Source: SIG714 sp964638675
Lineage (GTDB): Bacteria; Bacillota; Clostridia; Oscillospirales; CAG-272
Assembly (NCBI GenBank): GCA_964638675.1
Contig: CAZXAU010000003.1
Coordinates: forward strand, 114,876-178,875
Reading direction: 5' to 3'
DNA length: 64,000 nt
The first letter of the stretch is position 1, and each line of letters begins with the position of its first letter. The position numbers and the translations under genes are program-made. The notes under the pieces are model-generated. The model saw only the letters and a program-made list of their open reading frames with translations, made no database searches and was not told the DNA's origin. Of this stretch, positions 10,201 to 17,150 are shown in pieces.

Positions 10201-11140
10201 AGTTTCACTCAGCGGCGTTGACAGCATAAGCTCGTTATTTGAGTCGATCATCAATCTCAGAAACAAAGCATCTGCAAAAAACTTCAACGAATTGGCAAAG
10301 TCACTTTCTCAGCTGTTAGGAATTCCCCTTGCAAATGCCGAAAAGATCATCAATGCAATATGGCAGTATTCCGATGATATTTTCAATGGTTCGCTCTCAA
10401 AAGGCTTGTCAAAGACAGGCTTCGGAAGCTATATCCTTACTGATTCGCAAAACTTCAGAAAGAGCATTCAGAAGGCATTGGATTCGGACAACGTCGAATA
10501 TGCTTCCTCGCTGCTTTCAATAATGTCAAATATATCTGGGATAGGGCAATTGAATGATAATACGTCAGATTCGATTGTTACTTTACAGAAAAAAGGATAC
10601 AGCATAATTCCTCCGATAGTTCCGAAATCAATTACCGTTGACGGTAAGGAAATCGAGCTGAATTCAAGTCAGAAAGATATATATGCAAAAGAGTATTCGC
10701 AAATCGGTACAACACTGAATAAGATCACTTCAAGTACCGAATACAGGACCGCAGATGCAGAAACAAAAGCGAAGGCAATCAACAAGGTTTATCAGCTCTA
10801 CAAAGATATTGCAAGAGAAAAAATCACCGGAGAGGGTGCAAGCAAAAATACACTTTTTTCAAAAGCAATTCCGACTGACAAGCTTGCTGTAATCGTCGCA
10901 CAGTGTCAGAGCGTGCAAAGCGACACCGATAAAGAGGGTAATGTTATCGCAAAATCAAGGCTGAGAAAAATCGAGCTGTATCTTGAAAAGCAAAAGCTCT
11001 CCGCAGCCCAAAAGCACATGATTCTCGGATATCTCGGATATAAAAACACTTACGGCCGGCAAAAGGTAAGAGCATATATCGAATCGTTGAGAATGACAAA
11101 AGCAGATAAAGAAGCACTATTCTCTTACTGCGGATATTAA
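4208..11140 (+). CDS. Giant polyvalent phage/element protein (2310 residues) with zincin motif
   Basis: This is the largest gene of the window and is built like the polyvalent proteins known from phages and conjugative elements, which carry several effector domains delivered with the DNA. After a helical start there is a Gly/Ala-rich hydrophobic region (about residues 160-320) that could insert into membranes. A metallopeptidase signature HELGHFAHG lies at about residues 511-519. A compact alpha/beta region at about residues 700-890 (containing HSPRKWGGILKEYIED and GGHPRKVLSELYE) resembles the small nuclease/toxin-like domains of polyvalent proteins. Long helical stretches follow to the end. 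The start at 4208 has ttgaggaa upstream. It is the last gene before the element boundary and is followed by a terminator. The zincin motif is seen; the other domain assignments are inferred. Confidence 0.75.
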   Translation: MSKYTLDNYSSRMQQLREERETKEALNKYRQVLETKQAEERDYNFLEKGLLNNVRPLYNVGKGAVKGVEGFVDALGIINSFTGIDAQIMKVISGVQGVVNQINGNDDEPTVYDKYKEWMKDTVQIDLTSKIFTPEADKVMLESNDLNKIKIGNKSLAEYESEIEQGVGGMLPSVVANIVVPGSGLAELGIQAGGNSAEEAYSEGASYGQGIAYGTMQGATEVATEKMFGTIGEHVYGKGILDNIFGNKATTGASRVVRGVLEEGGEELVSGVLQPVEKAIAFQKAEPLKEYGKSDFWLKDLPEQFAMGGLTAMAFEGTVGRAMGEGGINSDISSVMEANENIDKKLEKHHLTAEQRSNLEAQKASNLDKLSNQFKKLSEEKRSAAIEEHGLSEIYDNDGSIKKDFLESRMSSRYATVNTDKRTVQQDLEKISAESGEDIKLIEGDLSEQGDKNFNKLRATVNAANRLSDANISLAVVEANDSFNGAIIKDNRIYIGSDVVESGKAFETIIHELGHFAHGTQEQTLLYDLLKTDTELFDKVKTEIFSKEYGISEKDIRRIENKLRFGEKLAGYEQDIYNSYKDELTQTMSEYYLGNEQFIDRIVRSDRGLTGKIINRIETIIQILKANKVERDELRKYLYAEKLYMDALESAGLQYKKGQIIEAYKKALEDEENPGRNVRMLPEDRTGEKENSANSGEDIKYSIKHNVIDTNGNFYKNAVLLDTDIFEGHSPRKWGGILKEYIEDRVQKSTFIMPIQDENGNTQQLEFARINDKIKTKGGHPRKVLSELYETSDNLSKLSVVHIDEIIDVSEENTPYYTPKEKTEFDNKGWLNDKGWLHRFAYIINKNNNAIYKINIDIAKASDGRIILYSLNGKIKKIGNVDVGSSDYSQGPRHTSNLKNDDTTASLKSQEVSNKNYIQDTKNNTSVDKNSSDTKFSRKNSSSNSYEERRSAAEQQAMDIYSSITIGMSDDVYVAAIKNGYTLAQVIHNLTEGLETAKEDVQIKKAKRVATMLVDHIVLENIYKDADISDSIEKLNALKTYFHKIDLSGIKNEMKAHFGNDSTANRIFGKSGSGLTADMVAQELNSLGIKINATTEADSFFEIYDTYVKTRDFVKEQSGRLLKDGASAEERSAMISKLTNEIVGIIRTDGNTSVIAGIIEKQRKYIKKIKADAEKAVAKYKAQEAERRAKTELKEKIRKVKNEFEKRASHPVEGKYIPATLRGPIIEIMDMINDETKAGERIDTKFAEFKMRYDKENIVYDEEISKLIDSLHSFIANTSLQNMTLQQLDATYKTLKAIDKTMRDAIKMIGMEEGKTVFEVGENSMREVRGNKKDIGIFVGSQLTGLNLFEALGGFQKNSSMSMLGNSLDKGQLEYLRIYSEFSQSFDDLFLDTKTLRSLWKEKVDIGLTDKEGKPVYITRDMMLSVYMHLLNKDNARHVSRGGFTIPDIAEYNKGNRDTAFGKKSISSRGYSSELASIAEELAQINKQLEADPDNKALKTKKNEVDSKYKRLEVTMTQYANSLKASIESKLTDYERKWISAAQYFFDTASAKEINKVSNTLYGFDKASIKKYFPIVTDPNFINSDFDAIAYDYSITNAGFLKERIKSSNPILLEGMTDVISRHMQAVSKYCGLAIPIRNVNKVFNTVIPGYRDSVKQSINQKYGSTILKYVENVMSDLQNARKSDPGAFFANLLEKARGNIAPATLLLNVRTAMAQASSYITAASELGYEPLAKAAFKIRQQGGDKFVFAKAEKELIRKYSPLLWYRSMGYSITEIGDLVNDKSLSHVAQKKLKGLFGWIQAIDIATVGRLWYATQYWVDEHFNNLQFGTDEYYKKVAEKFNEVVEKTQPNYTTMQRPEVLRSKNAIERTLTMFMTQRLQNFNLCYANIRRWQRYSSDYKNNLNSVTIEDVKQAKTKAVNSVTSVAISAASIVFIKYLADALLHNLSPYKDDEDEITAESLALTLSTNFAESMASNVIGGSELFTLINKLITGDKYYGVSLSGVDSISSLFESIINLRNKASAKNFNELAKSLSQLLGIPLANAEKIINAIWQYSDDIFNGSLSKGLSKTGFGSYILTDSQNFRKSIQKALDSDNVEYASSLLSIMSNISGIGQLNDNTSDSIVTLQKKGYSIIPPIVPKSITVDGKEIELNSSQKDIYAKEYSQIGTTLNKITSSTEYRTADAETKAKAINKVYQLYKDIAREKITGEGASKNTLFSKAIPTDKLAVIVAQCQSVQSDTDKEGNVIAKSRLRKIELYLEKQKLSAAQKHMILGYLGYKNTYGRQKVRAYIESLRMTKADKEALFSYCGY

Positions 11141-11177
11141 AAACAAAAAGTCACCTTTGTGGGTGACTTCTTGTTTT
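11141..11177 (+). terminator. Terminator after the polyvalent protein gene
   Basis: A near-perfect inverted repeat (aacaaaaagtcacc ... gggtgacttcttgttt) starts directly after the stop codon and ends in a T-rich tail. It closes the phage-like operon and marks the last element-specific feature before the cotJC junction. Confidence 0.85.
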
Positions 11178-11207
11178 ATATATTACTGATATCTTATATG
11201 TTCGTAA

Positions 11208-11621
11208 GAACTCGGGCATGTGGAGATAGTTTCAGCTATTCTCTATCAGCTCACAAAAGGAATGTGCGAAGAAGCTGTCAAGTCATCGGGAATTGACACC
11301 TACTTCATCGACCACACCGCAGGAGTTTATCCTCAGGCGGCGTCGGGAGTTCCCTTCTCGGCCTCAACCATAGCATCGGCAGGCGATGTCTTTGCCGATC
11401 TGAACGAAGACCTTGCAGCAGAGCAGAAAGCAAGAGTGACCTATGAAAACATCCTGCGTCTGACAGATGACCCCGATGTACGTGATCCTATCAAATTCTT
11501 GCGTCAAAGAGAGTTGAATCACTATCAGCGTTTCGGCGAAAGTCTGAATATCGCACGTGAAGCATACGACAGAAAGAAGAATTTCTATTTCTACAACCCC
11601 TCATTTGACAAATTGAATTAA
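11208..11621 (+). pseudogene. cotJC: 3' part of cotJC (manganese-catalase-like spore coat protein), interrupted
   Basis: From 11208 the frame reads ELGHVEIV and then the conserved DHTAGVYPQAASGVPF, LAAEQKAR, FLRQRE and FYFYNPSFD segments of CotJC/manganese catalases. The family is about 190-200 residues long; about 137 C-terminal residues remain and roughly the first 65 are missing. An in-frame TAA sits immediately upstream at 11205-11207, and the homology breaks off exactly at the ExxH metal-ligand motif (Glu at 11208, His at 11217). A GTG at 11220 could be called a start, but it has no ribosome-binding site and is internal to the conserved fold. The break coincides with the end of the phage-like region, so the gene was split by insertion. 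The missing 5' part should lie at the other end of the element. Confidence 0.85.
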
Positions 11622-11633
11622 AAATAATTTGTT

Positions 11634-11690
11634 CCGGGCATATCCGATCGACACTGATGATCGGCATATACCCGGGGCAATATTTTCTTT
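11634..11690 (+). terminator. Terminator of cotJC
   Basis: A long imperfect hairpin (ccgggcatatccgatc ... gatcggcatatacccgg, 11634-11675) is followed by a T-rich stretch. It lies 12 bases after the cotJC stop and shows that the native 3' end of the cot operon is intact. Confidence 0.75.
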
Positions 11691-11700
11691 TAATATAATC

Positions 11701-11729
11701 TTGAAAAGTCACAAATAATATGATAATAT
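11701..11729 (+). promoter_or_regulatory. Predicted sigma-A promoter of the M20 amidohydrolase
   Basis: TTGAAA at 11701-11706 and TAATAT at 11724-11729 are separated by 17 bases and lie about 50 bases upstream of the start codon. Confidence 0.55.
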
Positions 11730-11780
11730 ATAAATATTGTATTTGATATGGAATTTCGGAAGATATGAAAGGAATCATAA

Positions 11781-12956
11781 ATGAAAGAATACGAGCGTGC
11801 GCTTGAGCTGAATGAAGAAACGATAGCACACAGGCGCTATCTGCACACGAATGCCGAAGTCGGACTTGATATGCCGAAGGCTGTTGAATATATAACAAAT
11901 AAGCTGACAGATTGCGGTATCAAGGCAGAAAAATGCGGTTACGGAGTCAGTGCGACGCTTGGAAAGGGCGAAAAGTGTATTCTTCTTCGTGCCGATATGG
12001 ATGCTCTGCCTATGCCTGAGGAAAGCGGAGAGCCATTTGCCTGCCCTACGGGAAGTGAAGCGCACGGATGCGGTCACGATTTTCACGCTGCAATGCTCCT
12101 GACTGCCGCAAAGATGCTCAAAGAGCGTGAGAGTGAGCTTTGCGGAAGGGTCAGACTGATGTTTCAGCCGGCTGAGGAAACCTTTGAAGGCAGTAAAAAT
12201 ATGATAGAAAACGGCATTCTTGACGAGCCGAAGATCGACGCCGCACTCGCATTTCATGTCACCGCAGGAAAGCTTCCGATCGGATTATATATGTACAACA
12301 ATAAATCAGCCATGATGTTTTCTGTAAACGGATTCAGATTCACGATTCACGGCAAGGGTGCACACGGGGCATATCCTCAGATGTCTATTGATCCTATAAA
12401 TGTCGGAGTACACATGCACATGGCATTCCAGACGCTTATAGCGAGAGAGGCATCGCCTGAAAAAGCAAATGTTTTCACAATAGGCAAATTCCATGCAGGT
12501 GCGGTCAACAACATAATTCCCGACAGTGCAGTGCTTGAAGGAACGCTCAGATGTAACGACCCCGGGGAGAGGAAAAAGCTGATAAAACGAATCAAGGAAA
12601 CAGCTGAAGGCGTCGCCCGCACATTCGGAGCAAGCGTTGATATCGAAATGCTGTCGGATGTTCCTCCGCTCATCTGCGACAGTCAGCTTACAGCACAGAT
12701 TGCAGAATATATGTCTCAAATGGACATTCCCGGAATGCAACCATATCCAGGAATCGAAGCTAGTGCTTCCGAAGATTTTGCCGTTATCGCCGAGAAAGTT
12801 CCGAGCTGTTTCATCTATCTTTCGGCAGGTTTTACCGATGATCGCGGAAGCTATCCGGCACATAACCCGAAGGTTCGATTCAATGAGGAGGTCTGCCCGA
12901 TAGGAGCGGCAGCGTATACATACTGCGCGCTTTCATGGCTGAGGGACAACGGCTGA
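11781..12956 (+). CDS. M20-family metal-dependent amidohydrolase
   Basis: The 391-residue protein matches the M20D amidohydrolase group (hippurate hydrolase, N-acyl-amino-acid amidohydrolase, IAA-amino-acid hydrolase type), which cleave N-acyl groups from amino acids in the cytoplasm using two metal ions. Visible signatures are RADMDALPM near residue 70, HGCGHDFHAAM near residues 95-105 with the metal-binding Cys and His, PAEE near residue 130 with the catalytic Glu, and a C-terminal ASASEDFAV segment. A dimerisation insert spans about residues 180-290. The start has gaaagga upstream, and the gene stands alone between terminators. The substrate cannot be told from sequence. Confidence 0.85.
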   Translation: MKEYERALELNEETIAHRRYLHTNAEVGLDMPKAVEYITNKLTDCGIKAEKCGYGVSATLGKGEKCILLRADMDALPMPEESGEPFACPTGSEAHGCGHDFHAAMLLTAAKMLKERESELCGRVRLMFQPAEETFEGSKNMIENGILDEPKIDAALAFHVTAGKLPIGLYMYNNKSAMMFSVNGFRFTIHGKGAHGAYPQMSIDPINVGVHMHMAFQTLIAREASPEKANVFTIGKFHAGAVNNIIPDSAVLEGTLRCNDPGERKKLIKRIKETAEGVARTFGASVDIEMLSDVPPLICDSQLTAQIAEYMSQMDIPGMQPYPGIEASASEDFAVIAEKVPSCFIYLSAGFTDDRGSYPAHNPKVRFNEEVCPIGAAAYTYCALSWLRDNG

Positions 12957-12975
12957 TAATATTTTAATATAAAGC

Positions 12976-13018
12976 AAAAACAGGCTGTCTGCCATAGGAG
13001 AATCAGACGACCTGTTTT
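12976..13018. terminator. Bidirectional terminator between convergent genes
   Basis: An inverted repeat (aaaacaggctgtctg ... cagacgacctgtttt) with A-rich and T-rich flanks lies between the plus-strand amidohydrolase and the minus-strand lipoprotein gene and can serve both. Confidence 0.75.
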
Positions 13019-13073
13019 ATTGCATTTTTTTGGAAATTTCAGAGTGAATCATGACAATACAATATATGCTTTT

Positions 13074-13973
13074 TTATTCATCGGTCTGCGAACCGTCATA
13101 GGACTCCTCAAACGCCGACAGATCGGGTTCTTCAAGTGAAAAAATTATATACTTGTGATTTACCACGGTATAAATCTGACTTATGCAATTACAATTGTTG
13201 CCGTTCTGGATGCTTTCGGTAACAAAATTATAGCTGCTTTCGGCATAATTATCGGCAAATGTTTTGTCTGAATCGGTTGTAATGGAATTACCGTCTGTAT
13301 AGCAAACCATATAAGCACTCAGTCTGTCAGGTGCGGCAGATATAACAAAATGCATGTTGTCGCCCGAAGAAGATGAGAGCAGGTACTCATATGTTTTATA
13401 GCCCTTTGATTCGAGATTTCCTGTATAGCGGTCGATATCAAAGGTCGGCAGTTCTTTGTGTATCAGCCTTACCGTATCGGGTACATTCACGGTTCTCATT
13501 TCATCAATAAGACCAAGATCAAGCAATAATTTCTGATTGCTTTCCGGTGAACCTGAAATAACCACCAGATCGTTTATACTTATCCTATTCGATCCGGCAC
13601 CAATTCCTGAACCTCCGCATGCTGATTTGACCGCCTCTTCACGTGCTTTTTCAACAGAGTCATATTTTTGTATGTGAAACCACCAAAGCTTATCGCCCTG
13701 CTCTTTTTTACCCATGAGCATCGATCCTGCCCATGTGGTATTCCAACCCAGCTTATCAAGCCTTAATTTCAATTTTATCAGATTGCTATCAAAGCCTTCG
13801 ACCGTTTCAAAGTAATAGCAAAAATAATTTTCACCGTAAGGATCAATATTGATTTCGGGAATATCCGTTCCTGAAGGCTCGCTTTTTTTATTGCAAGCAG
13901 ACAGCTGAACAACGGTTAAAAGCATAGCCGCAAGAACAAACACTGCAAATATTTTTCTGAAGGAATACTTCAT
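13074..13973 (-). CDS. Lipoprotein, last gene of the YtrA-type operon
   Basis: The 299-residue product has a lipoprotein signal with lipobox LSAC near residue 27, so it should be anchored on the outer face of the membrane. The mature part is globular, without recognised motifs, and seems to have two similar halves, each with Tyr-rich strands (KGYKTYEYLLSSSS and LGWNTTWAGSM contexts). The start has aaggag 8 bases upstream. It lies about 118 bases downstream of another lipoprotein gene in an operon with an ABC exporter and a GntR regulator, so a role in cell-envelope stress or antibiotic sensing is plausible but inferred. Confidence 0.75.
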   Translation of the reverse strand: MKYSFRKIFAVFVLAAMLLTVVQLSACNKKSEPSGTDIPEINIDPYGENYFCYYFETVEGFDSNLIKLKLRLDKLGWNTTWAGSMLMGKKEQGDKLWWFHIQKYDSVEKAREEAVKSACGGSGIGAGSNRISINDLVVISGSPESNQKLLLDLGLIDEMRTVNVPDTVRLIHKELPTFDIDRYTGNLESKGYKTYEYLLSSSSGDNMHFVISAAPDRLSAYMVCYTDGNSITTDSDKTFADNYAESSYNFVTESIQNGNNCNCISQIYTVVNHKYIIFSLEEPDLSAFEESYDGSQTDE

Positions 13974-14091
13974 ATGAGTTTAACTCCTTTCCGGGTATAC
14001 CTGAAATGCAAACAATTTAAATCACTGAAATGAACTCATTCTCAAGGGATCATTATAAATCCCCTGAGAATGGTAACAATATAAAGCGAGC

Positions 14092-15087
14092 TCAGATAAG
14101 CAACATCATAAGTATTGCAAACGCCACTGCTATCCAAAGAATGAGAAGAGACATCAACACTATATTACGCGCTTTGTGGACTTCTTTTCCCTTCTTACCT
14201 CCTGAGAGGTCGACAACACAGAATATTATTCCTGCGACAGGGAGAATGACGCCAAGAATTCCGTACAGAACACCGAACAATACATCCCATACAGTCGATG
14301 AGATCTCTTTGATCTCGCTCGGAACCTGATACTCTTCATTATGACGATCATGAGAAAGCTTGTTGATCGCATTCTGAATTGCAGACATCTCGCTGTTGTT
14401 GAGGCGATATCCGATATTTTCCTGACTGTCGATCGGAACATAATACATCTCATCAAATATATCGGTTCTATATACAGTTCCGAGGACGGCCTCGACAACA
14501 TCACTGCCGTCATACATAGCTATGGTATAACTCGCCGAGTTGGATATAGTATAAAAACTGATCTCAACCGGTTCTTTGTTTTCGGTATTTATGATCGAGC
14601 GAAATCCCACAGGGTCACCCATGGCGGCAGTATAGTTAAAGAAATCAAGTAATCTGAATATATCGCTATCGCCGTTAAAAAGCTTCCTCAGGTACTGCAT
14701 GCCTTCCTCGTTGGCATAAACGTATCTGTCACTATTTTCGATATAAATAAGTCCGTTGCAACTTAAGCTTTTATATGCAGCATAGAATTTGTTCGTTTGG
14801 TTCATTATACGCGCAGCAGATCTGCAATCTACACTGAAGTTATCCGGCAACTCGACCCGTTGGTACACCGTTTCGCCGTCACTAAAGGTATCGGCTTTAT
14901 CATCGTAAGTATACTTTACATAAGTTTTGTTGCCATAGTAATCATCATAGTAATCGTCATCATAATCAAAATCGTAGTCGTAGGAGTTTCCTAATATCAA
15001 ACTGCATGACGAAAGAGCAAGAATCATAACAAGAACAAATGCTATGAGTGAGGATGATTTAAAGATCTTATTCATATTCTGTTTCAT
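14092..15087 (-). CDS. Lipoprotein with two C-terminal membrane helices
   Basis: The 331-residue protein begins with a lipoprotein signal (lipobox LSSC near residues 25-28) followed by an Asp/Tyr-rich stretch (YDYDFDYDDDYYDDYY). A globular extracytoplasmic part of about 200 residues follows, then two hydrophobic helices near residues 265-330 with a short charged cytoplasmic loop (GGKKGKEVHKAR). A lipid anchor plus two helices is unusual. The start overlaps the 3' end of a 33-residue ORF that contains this gene's ribosome-binding site (aggagg), suggesting translational coupling. It belongs to the operon beginning at 17126. The family was not recognised. Confidence 0.75.
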   Translation of the reverse strand: MKQNMNKIFKSSSLIAFVLVMILALSSCSLILGNSYDYDFDYDDDYYDDYYGNKTYVKYTYDDKADTFSDGETVYQRVELPDNFSVDCRSAARIMNQTNKFYAAYKSLSCNGLIYIENSDRYVYANEEGMQYLRKLFNGDSDIFRLLDFFNYTAAMGDPVGFRSIINTENKEPVEISFYTISNSASYTIAMYDGSDVVEAVLGTVYRTDIFDEMYYVPIDSQENIGYRLNNSEMSAIQNAINKLSHDRHNEEYQVPSEIKEISSTVWDVLFGVLYGILGVILPVAGIIFCVVDLSGGKKGKEVHKARNIVLMSLLILWIAVAFAILMMLLI

Positions 15088-15169
15088 TTTTCTTCCTCCT
15101 TATTGCCTGAATCATAATGAGAACAAGCGCTGCGAGCGATGAAATTATAATAAATGTTTTGAATTTCAT
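15068..15169 (-). CDS. 33-residue single-helix membrane peptide
   Basis: A short frame with a strong ribosome-binding site (ataaggaggaacaaaa before the ATG at 15169) encodes MKFKTFIIISSLAALVLIMI followed by a positively charged tail with RRKK. This is one predicted transmembrane helix with a cytoplasmic C-terminus. It lies 12 bases after the ABC permease gene and overlaps the following lipoprotein gene by 20 bases; its Arg-Arg codons also form the aggagg site of that gene. Such microproteins often modulate ABC permeases, but the role here is inferred. Confidence 0.65.
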   Translation of the reverse strand: MKFKTFIIISSLAALVLIMIQAIRRKKNETEYE

Positions 15170-15181
15170 TTTTGTTCCTCC

Positions 15182-16051
15182 TTATGACAAGTTAAGCTTC
15201 TTTTCAATCATTTTCATTGACAGAACATGAATGAAAACGCCGATTCCGGCTATTGCGGCAAATATGAGCAAAAGCAACAATGATAGGAAGATCTTTGATT
15301 TTACTTCCGAGAATAATGCAATATTTTGTATGATCGTGGATTGCCCTGCCGTCATCATCAAAAATACGAATATATTGTAGGCTACTGAAAACACCGTTGA
15401 TACTCCGTAATATATACCTACCGCCGCACCAATCTTATGTTTTTTTGCAACTATGCTTCCTATGGTAATGCAAATGTTGAAAATTCCAACATACATGATC
15501 TCTGTCGCAATGCCTATGATCAATCCCTCGAATGCATACAGCCAGAACCATCCGCCGCCGATAACTTCCTGTAATTCTTTTATTGCAACTGAAATACCTT
15601 CGAAAACATAAGTATTTACCAAGTGTCCGGGCTCGGGTCTGGGAATGAAGAGCATCATCAAAAGTGCAAGAACAGATAATACTGCTCCGGATGCAACCGA
15701 CCAAATTATAGTATTGATCGTTTTTGAAAGATATATCTTTTCGCGGCTGAGCGGAAGGGTAAATGTAAGATATCCTTCGTCTGTAAACATATTACTGTAG
15801 AAGCGCTTCAGTGGATAAAAAATTGATATCAATTCAAATGCAATTACACAACAAAATGATGTTATGGCAAAAATGATACAGAAAGCACGCAACATATCCA
15901 TCGCAGGTGCTTCGGATTGCCAGAAAGCGTCGTTAGTCATCAGCTTTATATCGGCTATAACCGCCAGTCCGAGAATGAATGTAATCAGTGCAAATATACG
16001 CCATGTTTTCCAGACCGATTTAAGGTCATACTTCAGCATTTTGGCGAACAT
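15182..16051 (-). CDS. ABC-2-type transporter permease
   Basis: The 289-residue integral membrane protein has about six hydrophobic helices (near residues 18-38, 65-85, 110-130, 175-200, 210-235 and 250-280). It has the layout of permeases that pair with YtrB/BcrA-type ATPases in small-molecule or peptide export and envelope stress. The start region (MFAKMLKYDLKS) overlaps the upstream ATPase gene by 19 bases, so the two are translationally coupled. The transported substrate cannot be predicted. Expression should follow the GntR regulator at the head of the operon. Confidence 0.8.
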   Translation of the reverse strand: MFAKMLKYDLKSVWKTWRIFALITFILGLAVIADIKLMTNDAFWQSEAPAMDMLRAFCIIFAITSFCCVIAFELISIFYPLKRFYSNMFTDEGYLTFTLPLSREKIYLSKTINTIIWSVASGAVLSVLALLMMLFIPRPEPGHLVNTYVFEGISVAIKELQEVIGGGWFWLYAFEGLIIGIATEIMYVGIFNICITIGSIVAKKHKIGAAVGIYYGVSTVFSVAYNIFVFLMMTAGQSTIIQNIALFSEVKSKIFLSLLLLLIFAAIAGIGVFIHVLSMKMIEKKLNLS

Positions 16052-16752
16052 GAGAACACCTCCTTAAAAAGATCGTCAAGAGATTTTCCGGTTTCATTTC
16101 TTACATCATCGGCCACACCCGACAACATGATCTTTCCTCCCTTGCCCATGAAATAGAATTCGTCAATGACAGGTTCTATATCATATATAAGGTGCGTTGT
16201 AATGATGATCGAAGCCTCACGTGAATAGTTATCGATAATAGTTCTGAGAATGTAATCTCTTGCCGCAGGGTCAACTCCGGCAATCGGTTCATCGAGCATA
16301 TAAAGTCTCGCTTTGCGTGACATTACAAGGACGAGCTGAACCTTTTCTTTAGTTCCTTTTGATAATTTTTTGAGCTGATAATTCGTATTGATATCAAGGT
16401 CACGAAGCATCTGTCTTGCAACAACTTCATCAAAATCAGAGTAGAAGTCGGAAAACATCTTTATCAGCTCATCGACCTTCATCTCAGGAGTGAAATATGT
16501 TCTCTCGGGCAGATACGAGATCAATGAGTTAGTTCTCTCCGATCTTGGAATTCCGCATATTTCAATACTGCCGCTGTCGATCGTCAGAAGCCCCGAAACA
16601 AGCTTCATAAATGTGGATTTTCCGCATCCGTTCGGGCCCAAAAGTCCGACTATTTTGCCGCCCGTGATCTGCAGGTTCAGTCCGTCAAGCACAGGTCTTC
16701 TGTTATTGTAGGATTTTCTAAGATTTTTACATTCAAGTACAAAATCACTCAT
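16033..16752 (-). CDS. ABC transporter ATP-binding protein (YtrB/BcrA type)
   Basis: The 239-residue ATPase shows Walker A GPNGCGKST near residue 40, a signature-like LSKGTKEK near residue 132 and Walker B LYMLDEP near residue 152, with a following D-loop (GVDP) and H-loop region (TTHL). It powers the permease encoded directly downstream. Its start overlaps the stop of the GntR regulator by 4 bases (ATGA). Similar gntR-ABC operons in Firmicutes respond to cell-wall-active antibiotics; that role is an inference for this copy. Confidence 0.88.
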   Translation of the reverse strand: MSDFVLECKNLRKSYNNRRPVLDGLNLQITGGKIVGLLGPNGCGKSTFMKLVSGLLTIDSGSIEICGIPRSERTNSLISYLPERTYFTPEMKVDELIKMFSDFYSDFDEVVARQMLRDLDINTNYQLKKLSKGTKEKVQLVLVMSRKARLYMLDEPIAGVDPAARDYILRTIIDNYSREASIIITTHLIYDIEPVIDEFYFMGKGGKIMLSGVADDVRNETGKSLDDLFKEVFSCSPKC

Positions 16753-17126
16753 TGTCCTTCCCCCTTTTTGTCTTCAAAATCTTTCATAAATTCAAACAGC
16801 TCTGCGGCTGAGATCCCAGCATCACATGCCTGTTTTGCGATATCGGTCATTATACTGATCTTCTCATGTTCCCTTGCTCTATCGAGTACTTCCTTCTCGC
16901 TTGTGACGAATCTGCCGAGTGTTCCCCGTGTTTCAAACATCCGCTCATCTTCAAGCTCAGAAAGCGCTCTTTGCATTGTGTTGGGATTGACTCCTGCCTC
17001 GATCGCAAGCTGTCTGACTGTAGGCAGTTGTTCACCGGGCTGATATTTCCCACTCAGTATATCACTGCGAAGTCGGTCGACAATCTGCGAATAAACCGAT
17101 CTTCGCTCTTTGAATTGCCATGCCAT
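16749..17126 (-). CDS. GntR-family transcriptional regulator (YtrA subfamily)
   Basis: The 125-residue protein has an N-terminal winged helix with the GntR pattern (PTVRQLAIEAGVNPNTMQRAL, about residues 38-58) and only a short helical C-terminal tail, as in the YtrA subfamily, which lacks a large ligand domain. It heads an operon with an ABC exporter, a microprotein and two lipoproteins and is probably its autorepressor. The ribosome-binding site agaaaggag is about 15 bases from the ATG, longer than usual, but an in-frame TGA excludes a longer start. A likely operator overlaps the promoter. Confidence 0.88.
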   Translation of the reverse strand: MAWQFKERRSVYSQIVDRLRSDILSGKYQPGEQLPTVRQLAIEAGVNPNTMQRALSELEDERMFETRGTLGRFVTSEKEVLDRAREHEKISIMTDIAKQACDAGISAAELFEFMKDFEDKKGEGQ

Positions 17127-17150
17127 ATATCAATAACCACACTCCTTTCT

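Larger units (their letters stand above)
1..11207. mobile_element. Right end of a phage-like element inserted in cotJC
   Basis: All six genes from the left edge to 11140 read rightward. They form a run of envelope/membrane proteins, a coiled-coil protein and a 2310-residue polyvalent protein, a combination typical of the late region of a prophage or related element. Immediately after a terminator (11141-11177) the sequence becomes the interior of the chromosomal spore-coat gene cotJC, with homology starting at 11208. The right attachment boundary is therefore placed at about 11178-11210. The integrase and left boundary lie outside the window. That the element is a prophage rather than a conjugative element is inferred; no capsid, tail or endolysin gene is visible here. 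Confidence 0.7.

Noticed and set aside
11220..11621. GTG at 11220 as a genuine start of a short complete gene
   Set aside because: It is internal to the conserved CotJC fold, lacks a ribosome-binding site, and homology continues upstream to 11208.
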